The translations under genes were made by a program, and so were the position numbers. A stretch of 64,000 nucleotides of DNA from Saprolegnia diclina VS20. Taxonomy: Eukaryota > Oomycota > Saprolegniomycetes > Saprolegniales > Saprolegniaceae. Numbering within the stretch: position 1 is the first letter of the stretch; every line of letters starts with the position of its first letter. The stretch covers positions 187,686 through 251,685 of the forward strand of contig NW_008246104.1 in NCBI RefSeq assembly GCF_000281045.1, read 5' to 3'. The notes below the pieces were generated by a model. It had not been told where the DNA came from and made no database searches. It saw nothing but the letters and a program-made list of their open reading frames with translations. Below are positions 1-11,441 of the stretch, piece by piece.

Positions 1-180
1 GAGTTGGACACCAGTGTCGCTGTCAGCGTCCGTAGGAGCGCTGGAACCGACCGCCCCTCGTTGCTTCTCATGCTTCACAAGGCCGCGCGTCTTGAGGTAG
101 TAGGCACGGTTGCGTTCACGCTGCCGTTCGCGGCGCTGCGCTTGCGTTAGCACTTTGCGTCCTCGGCCCCCCGCAACCAT
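1..180 (-). CDS. Basic Arg/Glu-rich protein, 3' part cut by window edge
   Basis: Starts with ATG at 180 and stays open through 60 codons to base 1, so the C-terminus lies outside the window. The visible part is very basic, with a run such as RRERQRERNRAYYLKTRG followed by a Ser/Asp-rich stretch. It resembles in composition the small basic protein at 41421-41843, which has the same kind of R/K/E/N-rich segment after a short N-terminus. The segment could be a bZIP-like basic region or a nucleolar targeting segment, but no leucine zipper is visible yet. Function unknown. It is supported by the uninterrupted frame and codon-like composition only. Confidence 0.5.
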   Translation of the reverse strand, partial: MVAGGRGRKVLTQAQRRERQRERNRAYYLKTRGLVKHEKQRGAVGSSAPTDADSDTGVQL

Positions 181-819
181 CTTGGTCGAATTGATGCTTG
201 CAGAAGATTTGTGCCTTCTTATCCGGAATTTCACCGACTATTTCAAGGGCCAATTTGCTTGCTTTTTCACGATTGCGCTGGCAAAATGTCCCAGGCGCTG
301 CAAGTTGTCTAAACTTTGCCAGTAGCCACTAGAATAAGTATCGTTCTCGTATCGGAAGTCATCCAACTCGAGTCGCACCAAGCAGCGTCTTGTACGCACT
401 GACAGACCCCGAGCATTTCTGAAAATATGTGATTCAAATGTGGTGAACAAACGCATCATCGCGACCGAACACAGGATCCAGTTCCTCCGGCGGCTCGGCA
501 CCGCAAATGCAATTTACAAAGCTATATAATTCCTAAACTCTGTCCGACGACGAAGACAGTTGCTCTACACTTGGCGCCGTGAAGCCAAAGAAGGAGACGA
601 CAATTTGGCAGTTTGGCGCCAGAGGACAGAAGTTCCGAAGAAGGGAAGGCTCCATACGAACTTTACCGAGCGCATGACCCAAACAGATACTAGACTCGGT
701 TTGCGTATGGTATCTTGGCGCGGGAGAACCGCGAGCGGACTTGAAAGAAATCGAACTTAGCGGAGGCTGCATTTGGACTTCGTCGCATTGCCGAAATTTA
801 GCGAGCCGTCCGATCGACC
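181..819. other. Gene-free interval upstream of the RBR ligase gene
   Basis: About 640 bases with several short open frames on both strands but no recognisable domain. A minus-strand frame at 238-501 could be a fragment, but it has no acceptable splice partner that I can see. It presumably holds the 5' regions of the flanking divergent genes. Confidence 0.4.
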
Positions 820-2623
820 ATGAGCGCGATCTCGGAAGACACCGTCCACGTGGACATGGAGCAGGAGCGCGAGGAAGATGAGATGGAGAGCTTTGGGTTT
901 CAGGAAGATGACGACGACGATGAAGAGTACGACTACGAGTCCGACGCCGACGACGACGACGACGATGGCCAAGCGATCGCGGCCCCGACCAACACGCCTG
1001 CCGACGTTGCCTCGAACGAGTACCGCATCATCTCGCCCGACTTGCTGCGCACGCAGAAGGACGACCTCGTCCGCGACGTCGCTTCGATCCTGTCCGTGTC
1101 GGTCGACAAGGCCAGCCTCCTCCTGCGCCACCTCTTTTGGGACAAGGAAAAGCTCCTCAACATGTACTGGAGCGACCCGGAAGCCGTCGACGCTGCCGCT
1201 GGGTACGCAATCGCCACCGACCTGACGCTTGGACTCTGGCTGCTTTTACTGTAGAGCGTGCTTTACAGGCAAAGAAGTGGACGCGGCCACATGCAAGGAC
1301 CCGTGCATGATCTGCATGGAGACGCCCGAGAGCGGGTTCACGGCGCTGGGTTGCCAGCACTTGTTTTGTCGCGTCTGCTGGCTGGGGTATCTGCAGACCA
1401 AGATCTCAGAGGGCCCCTTGTGCGTCACAACGACGTGCCCCCAGCATGGCTGCAAGGAGGTACATACATGCTGCTTGAAATTCCCATGTCCAATGCTGCG
1501 ACGTAGCGCGTGAGCGACTCGATCTTCAAGAAGCTTTTGCCAGCAAACGAGTACAAGGCGTTTGACAAATTCCTGCTCCGGTCGTTTGTTGACATCAACC
1601 GAAGCATCAGGTGGTGCCCGGCGCCCGGCTGCAACAATGCGATCGTGTCGTCCGGCGGCCTCACGACCGTCTCGTGCTCGTGCGGTTGCCTTTTCTGCCT
1701 TCGGTATTTGCTGCGTTTCAGGAGACGTCCGTTTACTCATGCTGTTTGTAGCTGCGGCGAGGAAGCGCACGCGCCCGTCACGTGCGACCAGCTCGCGCTT
1801 TGGCAAGAAAAGTGCAAGAACGAGAGTGAGACTGCCAACTGGATCCTAGCCAACACCAAGAAATGCCCCAAGTGCTCGGTGCGCATCGAGAAGAACCAGG
1901 GCTGCAACCACATGACGTGCCGCGGTTGCAAGTACGAGTTTTGCTGGGTCCGTACTCGCACTGTACCTTGAGTGGCATGCTAATTAGGTCGTATATAGAT
2001 CTGCATGGACGTGTGGTCCAACCACAACTCGGCCACAGGTGGCTACTACAAGTGCAATCGCTACGATCCGGCGGCGGCGCCGCAGGACACGGACGCGGCG
2101 CGTGCCAAGGCCGAGCTGGACCGCTACCTTCACTATTACCAACGGTACGGAACCCTAAAGTTGGGTATCCTGATGGAACCCAATTGTGTAGCTATGCCAA
2201 CCACGCCGAAGCAGGACGGTATGCGCTGCGCATGCGCGAAAACACGGACGCGCGCATGACCGAGTTTGAAGCCGAAGCCAACGGCTCGTACATGGACGTG
2301 GGTTTTCTGAACGCGGCGATCGAGGCCATGGTTGCATGCCGCCGCGTTCTCAAATACTCGTACGTCTACGCGTACTACTTGTCGCCGGGGCCGGAGAAGA
2401 ACCTCTTTGAGTACCTCCAAGAGGTATGTCGATATGCGTTGTACTGGCACGCAACAATACGTGTCGATAGGATCTTGAACGAAACACAGAACACCTCACA
2501 CATTTGGCCGAGAAGCCGCTCAACGAAATTGACCGCTCAGAGCTCAACAACTACACACGCGTGACGGAGAAGTTTCTCAAAAACCTACTTGGCGACGTCG
2601 ACGACGGCCTCGTGCAAGAGTAG
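820..2623 (+). CDS. Ariadne-type RBR E3 ubiquitin ligase
   Basis: Seven exons: 820-1202, 1255-1459, 1507-1703, 1752-1947, 1999-2144, 2192-2423, 2471-2623, giving 503 residues with introns of 47-52 nt. An acidic N-terminus (Asp/Glu runs near residues 30-50) precedes a UBA-like segment, then RING1 (CMICMETPESGFTALGCQHL), an IBR, and RING2 (CPKCSVRIEKNQGCNHM). The Cys in QGCNHM sits where the catalytic, ubiquitin-accepting cysteine lies in Ariadne proteins. The C-terminal Ariadne helices end in a TRVTEKFLKNLL motif. Family knowledge: such ligases take ubiquitin from an E2 and are activated by neddylated cullin-RING complexes. Length and domain order are normal for the family, and all exons join in frame. 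It is followed closely by the channel gene on the same strand (about 100 bp). Confidence 0.93.
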
Positions 2624-2719
2624 GTGCCTGCATTTAAAAGAAAAACACACACGTCGAGTTGTCGATTGTACATTTTCTCAATATTTCGTTCCAAGAATTT
2701 GATAATCGACTAACGAGCA

Positions 2720-5586
2720 ATGACTAAGGACCGCCTTTTTCGGTTTCGCTGCGGTAACGGCAACCTCGCTCGCGCCACGATGCGGGCGTTTGTCAAGGCC
2801 GTGCAGATCGCCCGCTTCATCCCTGTGGTAGTCGACCCCATCTTCCGCAGCGTATCTCATCATAGTCGATATCTTCAGGTCGAGGAAGACCGGCGCCAAA
2901 GCCTCTACATTGATGTCATTTCGGAGGCCCGGCGGTCGTCGCTCCGTCGCATCTCGGCCACGGTCCTGGCCAAGGTTCATGGATGCGCTACCGACTATAC
3001 CTCTTGATGCTGTCTAGCAGGCACGGGAGCTCACGGCGGGTGTGCCCTCGTCGATGCATGCGATCGTGCACGAGCGCAAGCGCTACTCGCTGTACGAGCT
3101 GCGCGAAAACAACATGCTCGTGAACCGTGGGCTCGTGCGACATCGCGTCACCAAAGAGATACCCGCCCCACCGCCGGTGACAACGTCCCGTCATCCTCGC
3201 TCAAGCGTCCTGGATCCGTCGAGTTCGTTTCGAGCGGGATGGGACCTTGTCTTGATCGGTCTCGTGCTCTACACGGCGATTGCTGTCGTACGTAGTGTGG
3301 GTGTGAGCGTCTCCTTTTGTCTATTGGGAAATTCTTCGTAGCCGGTTGAAATTGCGTTTGCTACGACGGATGTGGTCGACGTGCTCTTTGTGTTGAACCG
3401 CGTCATTGACACTTTCTTTTTCCTCGACTGCTGCGTCAACTTTATGACGCCCTACATGGATATCGCGTCCAACCAGTTGGTCGACGACCCGCGCAGTATC
3501 GTACTGCACTACGTGCAAGGTTGAAGTCGAATTCGATGAAAGAGATATGGAGCTTTTCTAGGGTGGTTTGCACTCGACATTGTGTCGATCGTGCCCTACG
3601 ACTTGATCAGCTGGGTAGCCAATCATATGAATCGATCGACGATGACACGTAGTACGTCGTGTTAGGCAATGACAACGTCGTCCGCGTTCACGTTGAACCA
3701 GACGCAAAACGTCAAGGCGCTTCAAGTACGTTGTGGATGACCCGGTCTTCGCTTGATTGCGTTCGTAGATCATGCGACTGCTGCGTATCCTCAAGCTCGC
3801 CCGTGTCTTCCGAGCGTCCCGCATCTTGCAGCGGTGGAAGGCGGTCTTGGGGTTCCCCGTCGCCATGACGCAGCTTGGGAAATACGCCTTTGTGATGGTT
3901 TGAGATATGTAGCAAAGTGTGCAGTGGCTCAAGCGCCGCTAGATCATTCTGGCACATTGGATGGCGTGTCTCTGGGGCTACGTGCCACAGTACCAGGACG
4001 ACGTGCGCAACTGGGAGGTTGTCTATCAAGTCAACGGCTCGTCGCCCTCGACCCTCTACATTGCGTCGCTATATTGGTCCAACGACAATGCCACCAAAGC
4101 CTTATAACAAATCAATTTGGCGTAGGTCGGTCATGACGATCGGTACGATCGGGTACGGGGACGTTCCCATGGTGACCAACCTCGAGAAGCTCGTGGCAAT
4201 TCTCTGCATAACCACGGGTTGTGCGACGTATTCATTCAGTACGAGGCGCTCTCTTTGAATCACGATCTCACTGTCGTAGTTGTCGGTTCGGTCTGTGGTC
4301 TCGTCTCGAGCCTGGACGAATCGTCCAACGAGTTCAACCAGCAAATGGTCGGCGTCATCTTTATCCCTTACTCCTCTAGCAAGTGCCGAGCGATGCTTGT
4401 AGGATCACTTGAATACGTACATGGAGCGCGAAGACATTCCACCCGAAATGGTCTTTCGGTTGCGCGAGTATTTTCTGCACCGCAGAGATCTCATGCTGCA
4501 CCGCCACTTTTCCCGCGTCATCAAGTCGGTTTCTCTGTGTAGTACTTGTTCAAAGGCGACCTATGGGTACGATGAGTAGCACACTCTCCCCGGGTCTCCA
4601 AGGCGAGCTCTGCGTCTTCACGGCGGGCGAGTGGGTCGAAAAGGCATGTCTGCGTCAAAGAGCATCTGAAAATGTGGTGCTAGATTCCATTCTTCATGGG
4701 CGGCCCGCCCGGCGAGCACGTCCGATTCGTCACGGCCATCTCTCGCCGCATTGAAGCCGAGTTGTACCCGCCGCAAGAGCTCATTGTGCGGGCAGGCGAG
4801 ATCTCGGGCAAGATGTTTATTATCAGCAAAGGTACTAGGCTCAAGGTTGAGGATAAACTTGAAAGATGGTGCACACTAGGTCTCGTGGCCCAGCGGGGTC
4901 GTATTTTGCACCAAGGACAAATTTTCGGCCAACACATGCTCCTCGACAAGATCGACTCGCTCACCATTTACGACGCGCGGACGCTAACCTACGTCGACGC
5001 GTACTCGTTCTCGCGATGTGGTACGCACGATAGTCGAAATGGCTCGCAGACTCTGAGATGCAGTCTAGATCTGGACGAGATTTTGCGCAGCCACCACTAC
5101 CCCAACAAGTGCAAAACGATTCGAAAAGCCACCGTGCTTTTAGCGTTAAATCGGCGCTTGCGCGTACGTCGCCTACCACGTACGAAGGTCACATCGGTGG
5201 TTAGTCGGTCTACGTCGAACTGCTGGCGATCCGTGCTTTTCAGAAATTGACACCCGTCGAGGAGACCGCGTGGCTGCGGCACCAGTACTACGTCGCACCT
5301 CTCATAGGACTATCCCACCTTGTTGAATCGTAGACTGTTGGGGCATCGGAACGAGTCGCGCGCCATTCACAGCCTCCGCGCCAGCATCGAGCTCATGACG
5401 ACCGCCACCACTGTGATGGAGGCGATGCTCAAGCTCGATGCTTCCGTACGTCGCTTCTAGTATACCATTTCGCTGGTACAATTCCACGTACGCACATAGA
5501 TGGCCAAGGTCGAAGAGGTCTCGGTGGCGCTGCGACTGCTGTCGACAGCCAAAGCGCTCGCCACCGACGCCTTGAAGCAGAGCTGA
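2720..5586 (+). CDS. Cyclic-nucleotide-gated-type K+ channel
   Basis: Seventeen exons starting at 2720, 3018 (or 3021), 3342, 3562, 3666, 3769, 3943, 4126, 4280, 4403, 4580, 4684, 4880, 5069, 5205, 5334 and 5500, giving about 695 residues. Visible in order: cytoplasmic N-terminus, S1-S3, an arginine-rich S4 (RLLRILKLARVFRASR), S5, pore helix with the K+-selectivity filter TIGYGD, S6, a C-linker (YMEREDIPPEMVFRLREYF) and a cyclic-nucleotide-binding fold (PFFMGGPPGEH to YSFSRCDLDEIL). This is the EAG/HCN/CNG layout; ligand specificity cannot be read. One intron (4644-4683) begins with GC rather than GT, and only that donor keeps the frame through the start of the nucleotide-binding domain. Expected location is the plasma or ciliary membrane. 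Confidence 0.92.
4644..4683 (+). other. GC-AG intron in the channel gene
   Basis: A 40-nt intron with the donor AG|GCATGT and acceptor CTAG. Using the nearby GT at 4648 would shift the frame and destroy the conserved IPFFMGG start of the nucleotide-binding domain. It is the only clear non-GT donor among the introns reconstructed here. Confidence 0.75.
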
Positions 5587-5707
5587 TAAGAGCTAGGGGT
5601 AGGGCGATGCACTGATTGGCCGGCCGTATTTAATTCAAATAAGCGTGCAGTCCATACAAACACCAAGTGTAATGACCACAATCCCTCGTTTTAAAACATA
5701 TTTGCAG

Positions 5708-5718
5708 CCAATCAGCGT
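5708..5718 (+). promoter_or_regulatory. CCAAT box upstream of amino-acid permease 1
   Basis: CCAATCAGCGT lies 56 bp before the ATG at 5764. The identical 11-mer occurs 63 bp before the ATG of the Rieske gene (44346-44356). Family knowledge: CCAAT is the NF-Y site. Its function here is inferred. Confidence 0.4.
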
Positions 5719-5763
5719 ACACCTACCGACAATCAATTGCACTTTCCGACACGTCCTCGAGAT

Positions 5764-7754
5764 ATGAAGCAGCAGGAGCAGCCAGGACGCGAGAGCCTCT
5801 GGGCCCGCGCGACGCACCGCAAGTCGCTCGCGCAGCTGCGCGACGAAGAGAGCCACGAGACGAACGAGCGGTCGCTGCAGCTCTTTGATCTGATCATGAT
5901 TGGCATCGGCGGCACGGTCGGCAGCGGCGTCTTCGCTACCGCCGGCTTGGTTCGACAATCCTACAACATGATGCTTCTGACGAGGATGGCTTAGATTGCG
6001 CGCAACTACGCGGGGCCGGCGGCGGTGCTGAGCTGGGTCTTTGCGGGGATTGGCTGCATCCTCAGCAGCGGCGCCTTCATGGAGCTCTCGTGCCTCATCC
6101 CTGCCGATGGATCGACATACGCGTATACCTACCATGCGCTCGGCGAGCTCCCGGCTACGATCGCCGGCTTTCTCTTGACGCTCGAGTATGGCATCTCGAG
6201 CGCTGGCAACGCGCGTGCGTGGAGTGGCAAGTTTGTTGTCTGGCTCAAACTGCTCTTCAACGTCGACAGCCCGGTGTGGATGCGTCCTGCGGGGACCTCG
6301 ATCGACTTGTACGCGGGTCTTCTCTTGGTACGAGCCGCTGCGCCTACACCTGTGATGTTATGGTCATATCCATGCGTAGACTGTCTGCGTGCTCATCGTG
6401 CTCGGTGGCATGAGCCTCGGGAAGCGCCTCATCAATGTCATTACGCTCACCAAGATTACGGTTGTCCTCTTCATCATTGTCGCCGGCTTGACCAAGTTTG
6501 AGTACGCCAACGTGACCCCGTTCGTGCCACCGTCAACGACCAACGAGTCGGGTCAAACGGTCTTTGGGTGGCCCGGCGTCATGCTCGGAGCCAGCGCGAG
6601 CTTCTACGGCTACATCGGCTATGGTACCACCGCGATCCATGATTGCGAGCTCACTCGATCGATTTTGGAATAGACGAAGTGTGTTGTTTGGCGGGCGAGG
6701 CTGTCAACCCACGCAAGAATATTCCGCGCGCCGTCCTCGGCACCGTGCTCGGCGCCGCGACACTCTCGATTCTAGCGACGCTCTCGATCGTCGGCATGCA
6801 GCACTACGCGTCCATTGACGTCGACGAGTCGTTTGGCGAAGCATTTAAATCGGTACCTACTATTAGTAGACAATATTGGTGCGATTACGTAATTTTAGGT
6901 CGGGTACCACTGGGCGTCGCCGATCGTCGAGACAGGCGAAGTGCTCACGATGCCCGTGGGCATTCTCATTGGCTTTCTCGCTCAGCCGCGCGTGCAGGTA
7001 TTTTGCATCAATTATTTTCCGATTTCCGATTTCACCATATTTCCTAGTGCGCCATGGCCAAAGACGGTCTTATGCCGGCGGTCTTCAAGCGCCTGGACGT
7101 CCATGGTAACCCGCGCATGGGCGCGATCCTCTGCGGTCTCTTCCTCATCCTACTCACAACGCTCGTCGAGTTTCACGTGCTCTGGAACTTCATTTCGCTC
7201 GGGATTCTCCTCGCCTTTAACCTGACCAACCTCTCGCTCCTCGTTGTGCGCTACGAGGCGACGCAGATCGAGTGCGCGTCTCTGCAGCTCAAGCTGCCGT
7301 TCGTCCTCAGCGTCTTCTCGCTTGCGTCCTGGCTCGCCGCGTGGCACTGGCAGGAAGCGATCATTGCGCCGTCTCGCACCGGTATACCAACCCTTGTGTG
7401 CTATAAGCATTGATTTTTCGTATAGAGGGCTACGTGTACGAGTACATGACCGCGGCCGGCCTTGTCGTCGCGTCGTTGTTTACGGGGGTTGCGGCCAGCA
7501 TGGTCGTGCTCCTCGCGTGCACCAAGCCCGTGACTAGTCCGCATAAGGCTACCGACGAGGTCGAAGCGCTCTTTCGCTGCCCCGGTGTACCGCTCGTGCC
7601 GTGCGTGGCCATGTTTTTCAACTGGCTGCTCGTGGCTCAAATGCCCGTGCTGACTGTCGTCATGATGGTGCTCTGGGTTCTCCTCGCCGTCTGTGTCTAC
7701 CTCGTGTACGGCGCTCGGTATGCCGGTCGGCCACTCCGCGACGTGACGGTATAG
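5764..7754 (+). CDS. Cationic amino-acid transporter (APC superfamily), copy 1
   Basis: Seven exons: 5764-5949, 5995-6327, 6380-6623, 6674-6852, 6899-6997, 7048-7381, 7426-7754 (567 residues, introns 44-52 nt). The first membrane helix carries the GIGGTVGSGVF motif typical of amino-acid permeases of the CAT type. Many further hydrophobic segments follow (about 12-14 TM), with the conserved CCLAGEAVNPRKNIPRA and MAKDGLMPAVF blocks of CAT transporters. The ATG at 5764 precedes a short hydrophilic N-terminus; the upstream TTG in frame is ignored. Role by family: uptake of cationic amino acids at the plasma membrane or vacuole. It is convergent with a paralogue at 8196-10595, which shares the early intron positions and phases. 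Confidence 0.92.
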
Positions 7755-8195
7755 ATAGCGTTCCTGCGTGACCAACCATACAATCTAGGCTACCTCGGAC
7801 GTAATACAGCATTGACCTTCCCACGGGACTTGGCAAGCGCTGTAGGAGTAGGCTTGGTTGGCGAGTGTGATGTGGCTAGAAGCGCTGCAAGACGCAGTAC
7901 GACGGCTCGCACTCTCGAGGAGGAATTGCGCAGACGCGCCGTCCATGGGTGCTGCGGCAATGCTAGTCGTCCATTCGTCTCTATGTCTGAAATGACGTTC
8001 TCGTGCTTGTAGTGTGCTGGACGACGACGAGATCGTTCTCGACAAAGATCGTGTATGTATGGCTTGAACGGCCCGTTGGCAGGAGTCTGTGCATGCTCCT
8101 GTGCGGCCTCTCTCCGTGTTGCGTGGTTGCTAGTGTTTCGAGGGTACCACCAACGATGACAAAACGACAATGTTAGCGCGTTGTCTCAACAACAA
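7755..8195. other. Interval between convergent permease genes
   Basis: About 440 bases between the two permease stop codons. Open frames are present, but none shows a domain or a spliceable structure. It probably holds both 3' ends. Confidence 0.4.
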
Positions 8196-10595
8196 CTAGG
8201 CCGAGAGCGTCTCGGGCACCGCCACGTACGGCTGGGCGCCGTGACGAGACGCGAGCGAGTGCTGGCCGCCAAGCCCGTAGAAGCTGTAGATGGCGATCGC
8301 AAGTGCAAAGTAGACGCCCATGAGCAGCACAATCAACGACGGGATCTGGATCGCGAGAAACCAGTTGAACCAAATCGCAAGGCACGGGAAGAGCGGCACG
8401 AGCGGCGCCTTGAACGCCTCCGTCTTGGCGTCGTCGCTCGCCTCGCTCCCGTCATTGTCGTCCAGTGGAGCGACGCTGGCCGCGTCGACCACGACAACGT
8501 CCTCGTCCTCGTCGTCGCGCATCTAGCCACATTGATATGATGAGACTATCGCAAACGATACGAGCTTGCGCACGATAAGGCTGTCCGTGTCGGTTGTCGA
8601 CGACGAGACGACCGTGCTCGGCGTATCGGGCAGCGTCTGAATGTTCTCGGGACTTTCTTTCGGCAGCAAGTCCGCTGGTGTCGGCGTACTCAGTGCCAGC
8701 ATGCCCACCGTGACACCTAAGGACGGATATGTATCTTCTGCCACGGCGGTCGAGGAAGACGCGTACCAGTGAGTAAGGTAAAAATGACTGCGCCTGTTGT
8801 CCCAAAAGCGTGCATGTAGCGCTGGTGCAGCGACTCGTCGAGGTCTAACGCAGTAGAAATGAGACTTATTACACAGAAAATCGAGTACCGCGCGGGGCGA
8901 GCAGGCTCTCTTGCACGTGGTAGGCTGAGAGGTACGAAGCCATGAGAAAGGCGCCGATGAGGGCAAAGACGCGGTAGGCTTCGGGTACGAGTCGCGACAC
9001 GGGGGAGACCATGCTGCTGTGGCGGTAGCGCACTGCGAGGAGACACGTGTTGGTGACGTTGAACGCGACAAGAATCCCGAGCGAGATAAAGTCCCAGAGG
9101 TACTTGAAGGGGATGCAAACCGCCACCAGAGTCAAGACGCTGCCGCAGATGAGCGTACCAAAGAACGGGTTGCCGTGGCGATCGAGCTTGGCAAAGATCG
9201 ACGGAAGGAGGCCATCGCGCGCCATTGCAAACTAGACATGTCGCAAATATTGCCTGAAGTCGCGACGAGTTGGTACCTGGACCCGGGGCTGGGCTAGGAA
9301 CCCAATGAGGATACCGACAGGCATCGTGAGCACTTCGCCCGTCTCGACCACCGAAGCCGCCCACGACATGCCCAGCTAACATAAGCGACGGAGAATAAGA
9401 ACAGAGTGGTGACGCGTCGCGATTTACGGTGACGCACCTCGTGAAATGCCGTGCCGTACGACTCGCCAATGTCGATCGCAGAGTACTTTTGCATGCCGAC
9501 GAGCGACAACGTGGCCATTGTCGAGAGAAGCGCGGCGCCAATGACCGTGCCAAACACCGCCCGGGGAATGTCCCGCGTCGGGTTCTTGGCCTCAGCCGCC
9601 AAGCAGCACACTTCGTCTACCCAGATGTCATCGATGGACATGTTGTCCATATATATCGAGAGTACCGTAGCCAATGTAGCCGTAAAAGCTGGCACTCGCG
9701 CCGAGCATGACGCCAGGCCAGCCGTACACGGTTTGGTCGTGCTCGTTGCGCGCGACCGGCGGCAAGAACGGCTCGAGGAGGTTGGATTTTTGAAATTGCG
9801 AGAGGCCGACGACAATGATGAAGAGGACGACCGAGATCTTAGTGACCGTGATCGTGTTGATGAGTCGCTTCCCCGCCGACATGCCGCAGAGCACAATGAC
9901 CGTGCACAGCATCTACATTGCACCAGAAAGATCCGCTGTTAGAACGAGCCTCGCGTCGACGAGGGTACCATGAGGAGACCGGCGTAGAGGTCGATGAACC
10001 CGCCCTTTGGCTTCATCCAGTTGGGCCCTGGAAAGCCGAGGTGCGTGAGCCAAGCAGCGAGCTTGTCGCTCCACGCGCGGGCGCCACCGGCACTCGAGAC
10101 GCCGTACTCGAGCGTCAAGAGCATGCCTGCGAGCATCGCCGGAAGCTCACCGAGCGCATGGTACGCGTACGCGTACGTGCTACCTGCTGATGGAATCAAG
10201 CCCGAGAGCTCCATGAAGGACGCGCCGCTGAGGATGCAGCCGAGGCCGGCAAAGATCCAGCTCAGCACCGCGCCGGGTCCGGCGTACGACCGCGCAATCT
10301 ACGAACGCATTAGAGTACAGCAGATGGCGAGGACGATGCAGCGTACCAAGCCCGCGGTGGCGAAGACGCCGCTGCCGACGGTGCCACCAATGCCAATCAT
10401 GAGCAAGTCGAAGCAGCCGAGCGTGCGCTCCATGTGCGGGTGCTCACTGGAGCTCTCGTCGGCGCGCGTGAGAGAGAGCGGCTTGCGCCAGCTCATGCGC
10501 GACCACGCAGACGTGATCGCGTTGTCATGGGCGCGTGCTGTGGGCGGTGGCGGTGGCGCTGCGTCGCCTCGGGCCTTGCGTCGCTGGAGCTGCAT
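8196..10595 (-). CDS. Cationic amino-acid transporter (APC superfamily), copy 2
   Basis: Nine exons, read from the 5' end: 10347-10595, 9969-10298, 9666-9912, 9438-9616, 9277-9375, 8889-9231, 8767-8844, 8562-8716, 8196-8522 (668 residues). It carries the same GIGGTVGSGVF first-helix motif, CCLAAEAKNPTRDIPRA block and MARDGLLPSIF block as copy 1. The first five introns match copy 1 in position and phase. Copy 2 is longer by about 100 residues, mostly an added Pro/Ala-rich N-terminus and an extra hydrophilic Ser/Thr/Asp/Glu-rich loop before the last membrane helices, encoded by additional exons. The in-frame GTG at 10634 is upstream, but the ATG at 10595 is the natural start. Membrane transporter; substrate not readable. 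Confidence 0.92.
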
Positions 10596-11441
10596 CTGGA
10601 TCGATCGGCCGAATGACCATCTTGGCTTGGCCACCGACTATCCGGATACGATTTATCCGGCGTGGCCGATCGCACGACGCCAACGTCCAGTGAAAAATCG
10701 ACTTTGGCAGGATATGGATTAAGTTATACAGGTGCATACGTGGCGCTCTGGCAAGCAGCGTCCACGTTGGGAACGGCTGCGGATCATTCGAAAGCTTCTC
10801 TCCAAAGCACTAGAGCTCAGTTGCAATACATTGCACGCAACACTGCGATCCGGTTGACCGTGCACTGCAGGTTGCTGCTTGAAGCGGCCACGCCATCACA
10901 CAAGCCAAACAGGTCGGTGGTACATGACAGCCAGAATGGCGATACCTCATCACGGCGGTCATCAAGGACTCGAACAGTCGAACGAAAAGGCGAGAAACCG
11001 AGTTACTAGGCTCCGGGGGAGTGGGCTGGTAGGAACGATGAAATCATATGGATTATGCATTCCAATTGGTGCTAGGCAGACGACCTTGTTTGTGCAACGA
11101 TTGGCGGAGGCACCCATTTCTGTGCTGTCATCGATAGTGACGTCAAGTAGCCCGGATGATGGCCCACGCCTTTCCAGACGTGAAGATAAAGCGGTGTCTG
11201 CAACGATCTCGTGGTGCTCACGGATGGACTTTACCGTCTCATCACACTTCCGTGTGGTCCGACGTACGTCACATGGAACCGTCGCCCGTCCGTGACTACC
11301 AGCAAAATCTTGGCGACTTGGATCGACCCATCCGCAAAAAAGCAAATGCAGTGGGAGGTTGCACAAGAAGGTTAATATGGTTGCGAGTTAAAAAGACCGT
11401 AAAAGACGTCACGAGATGCAGTGCGAACGAGACGCTGTTGC
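10596..11441. other. Gene-free interval
   Basis: About 850 bases upstream of permease copy 2 and downstream of the Pro/Ser-rich gene. Frames of about 115-140 codons occur on both strands but look like random translation, with no domain and no splice signals joining them. I see nothing further. Confidence 0.4.

Noticed and set aside
238-501. Minus-strand 87-codon frame as a gene
   Set aside because: Some segments look protein-like (SLDNLQRLGHFASAIVKKQ), but there is no domain and no splice partner up- or downstream. It may be a relic; not annotated.
3615-3665. In-frame stop TAG in the channel gene as evidence of a pseudogene
   Set aside because: The stop lies inside a normal 51-nt intron (3615-3665) whose removal restores the frame.
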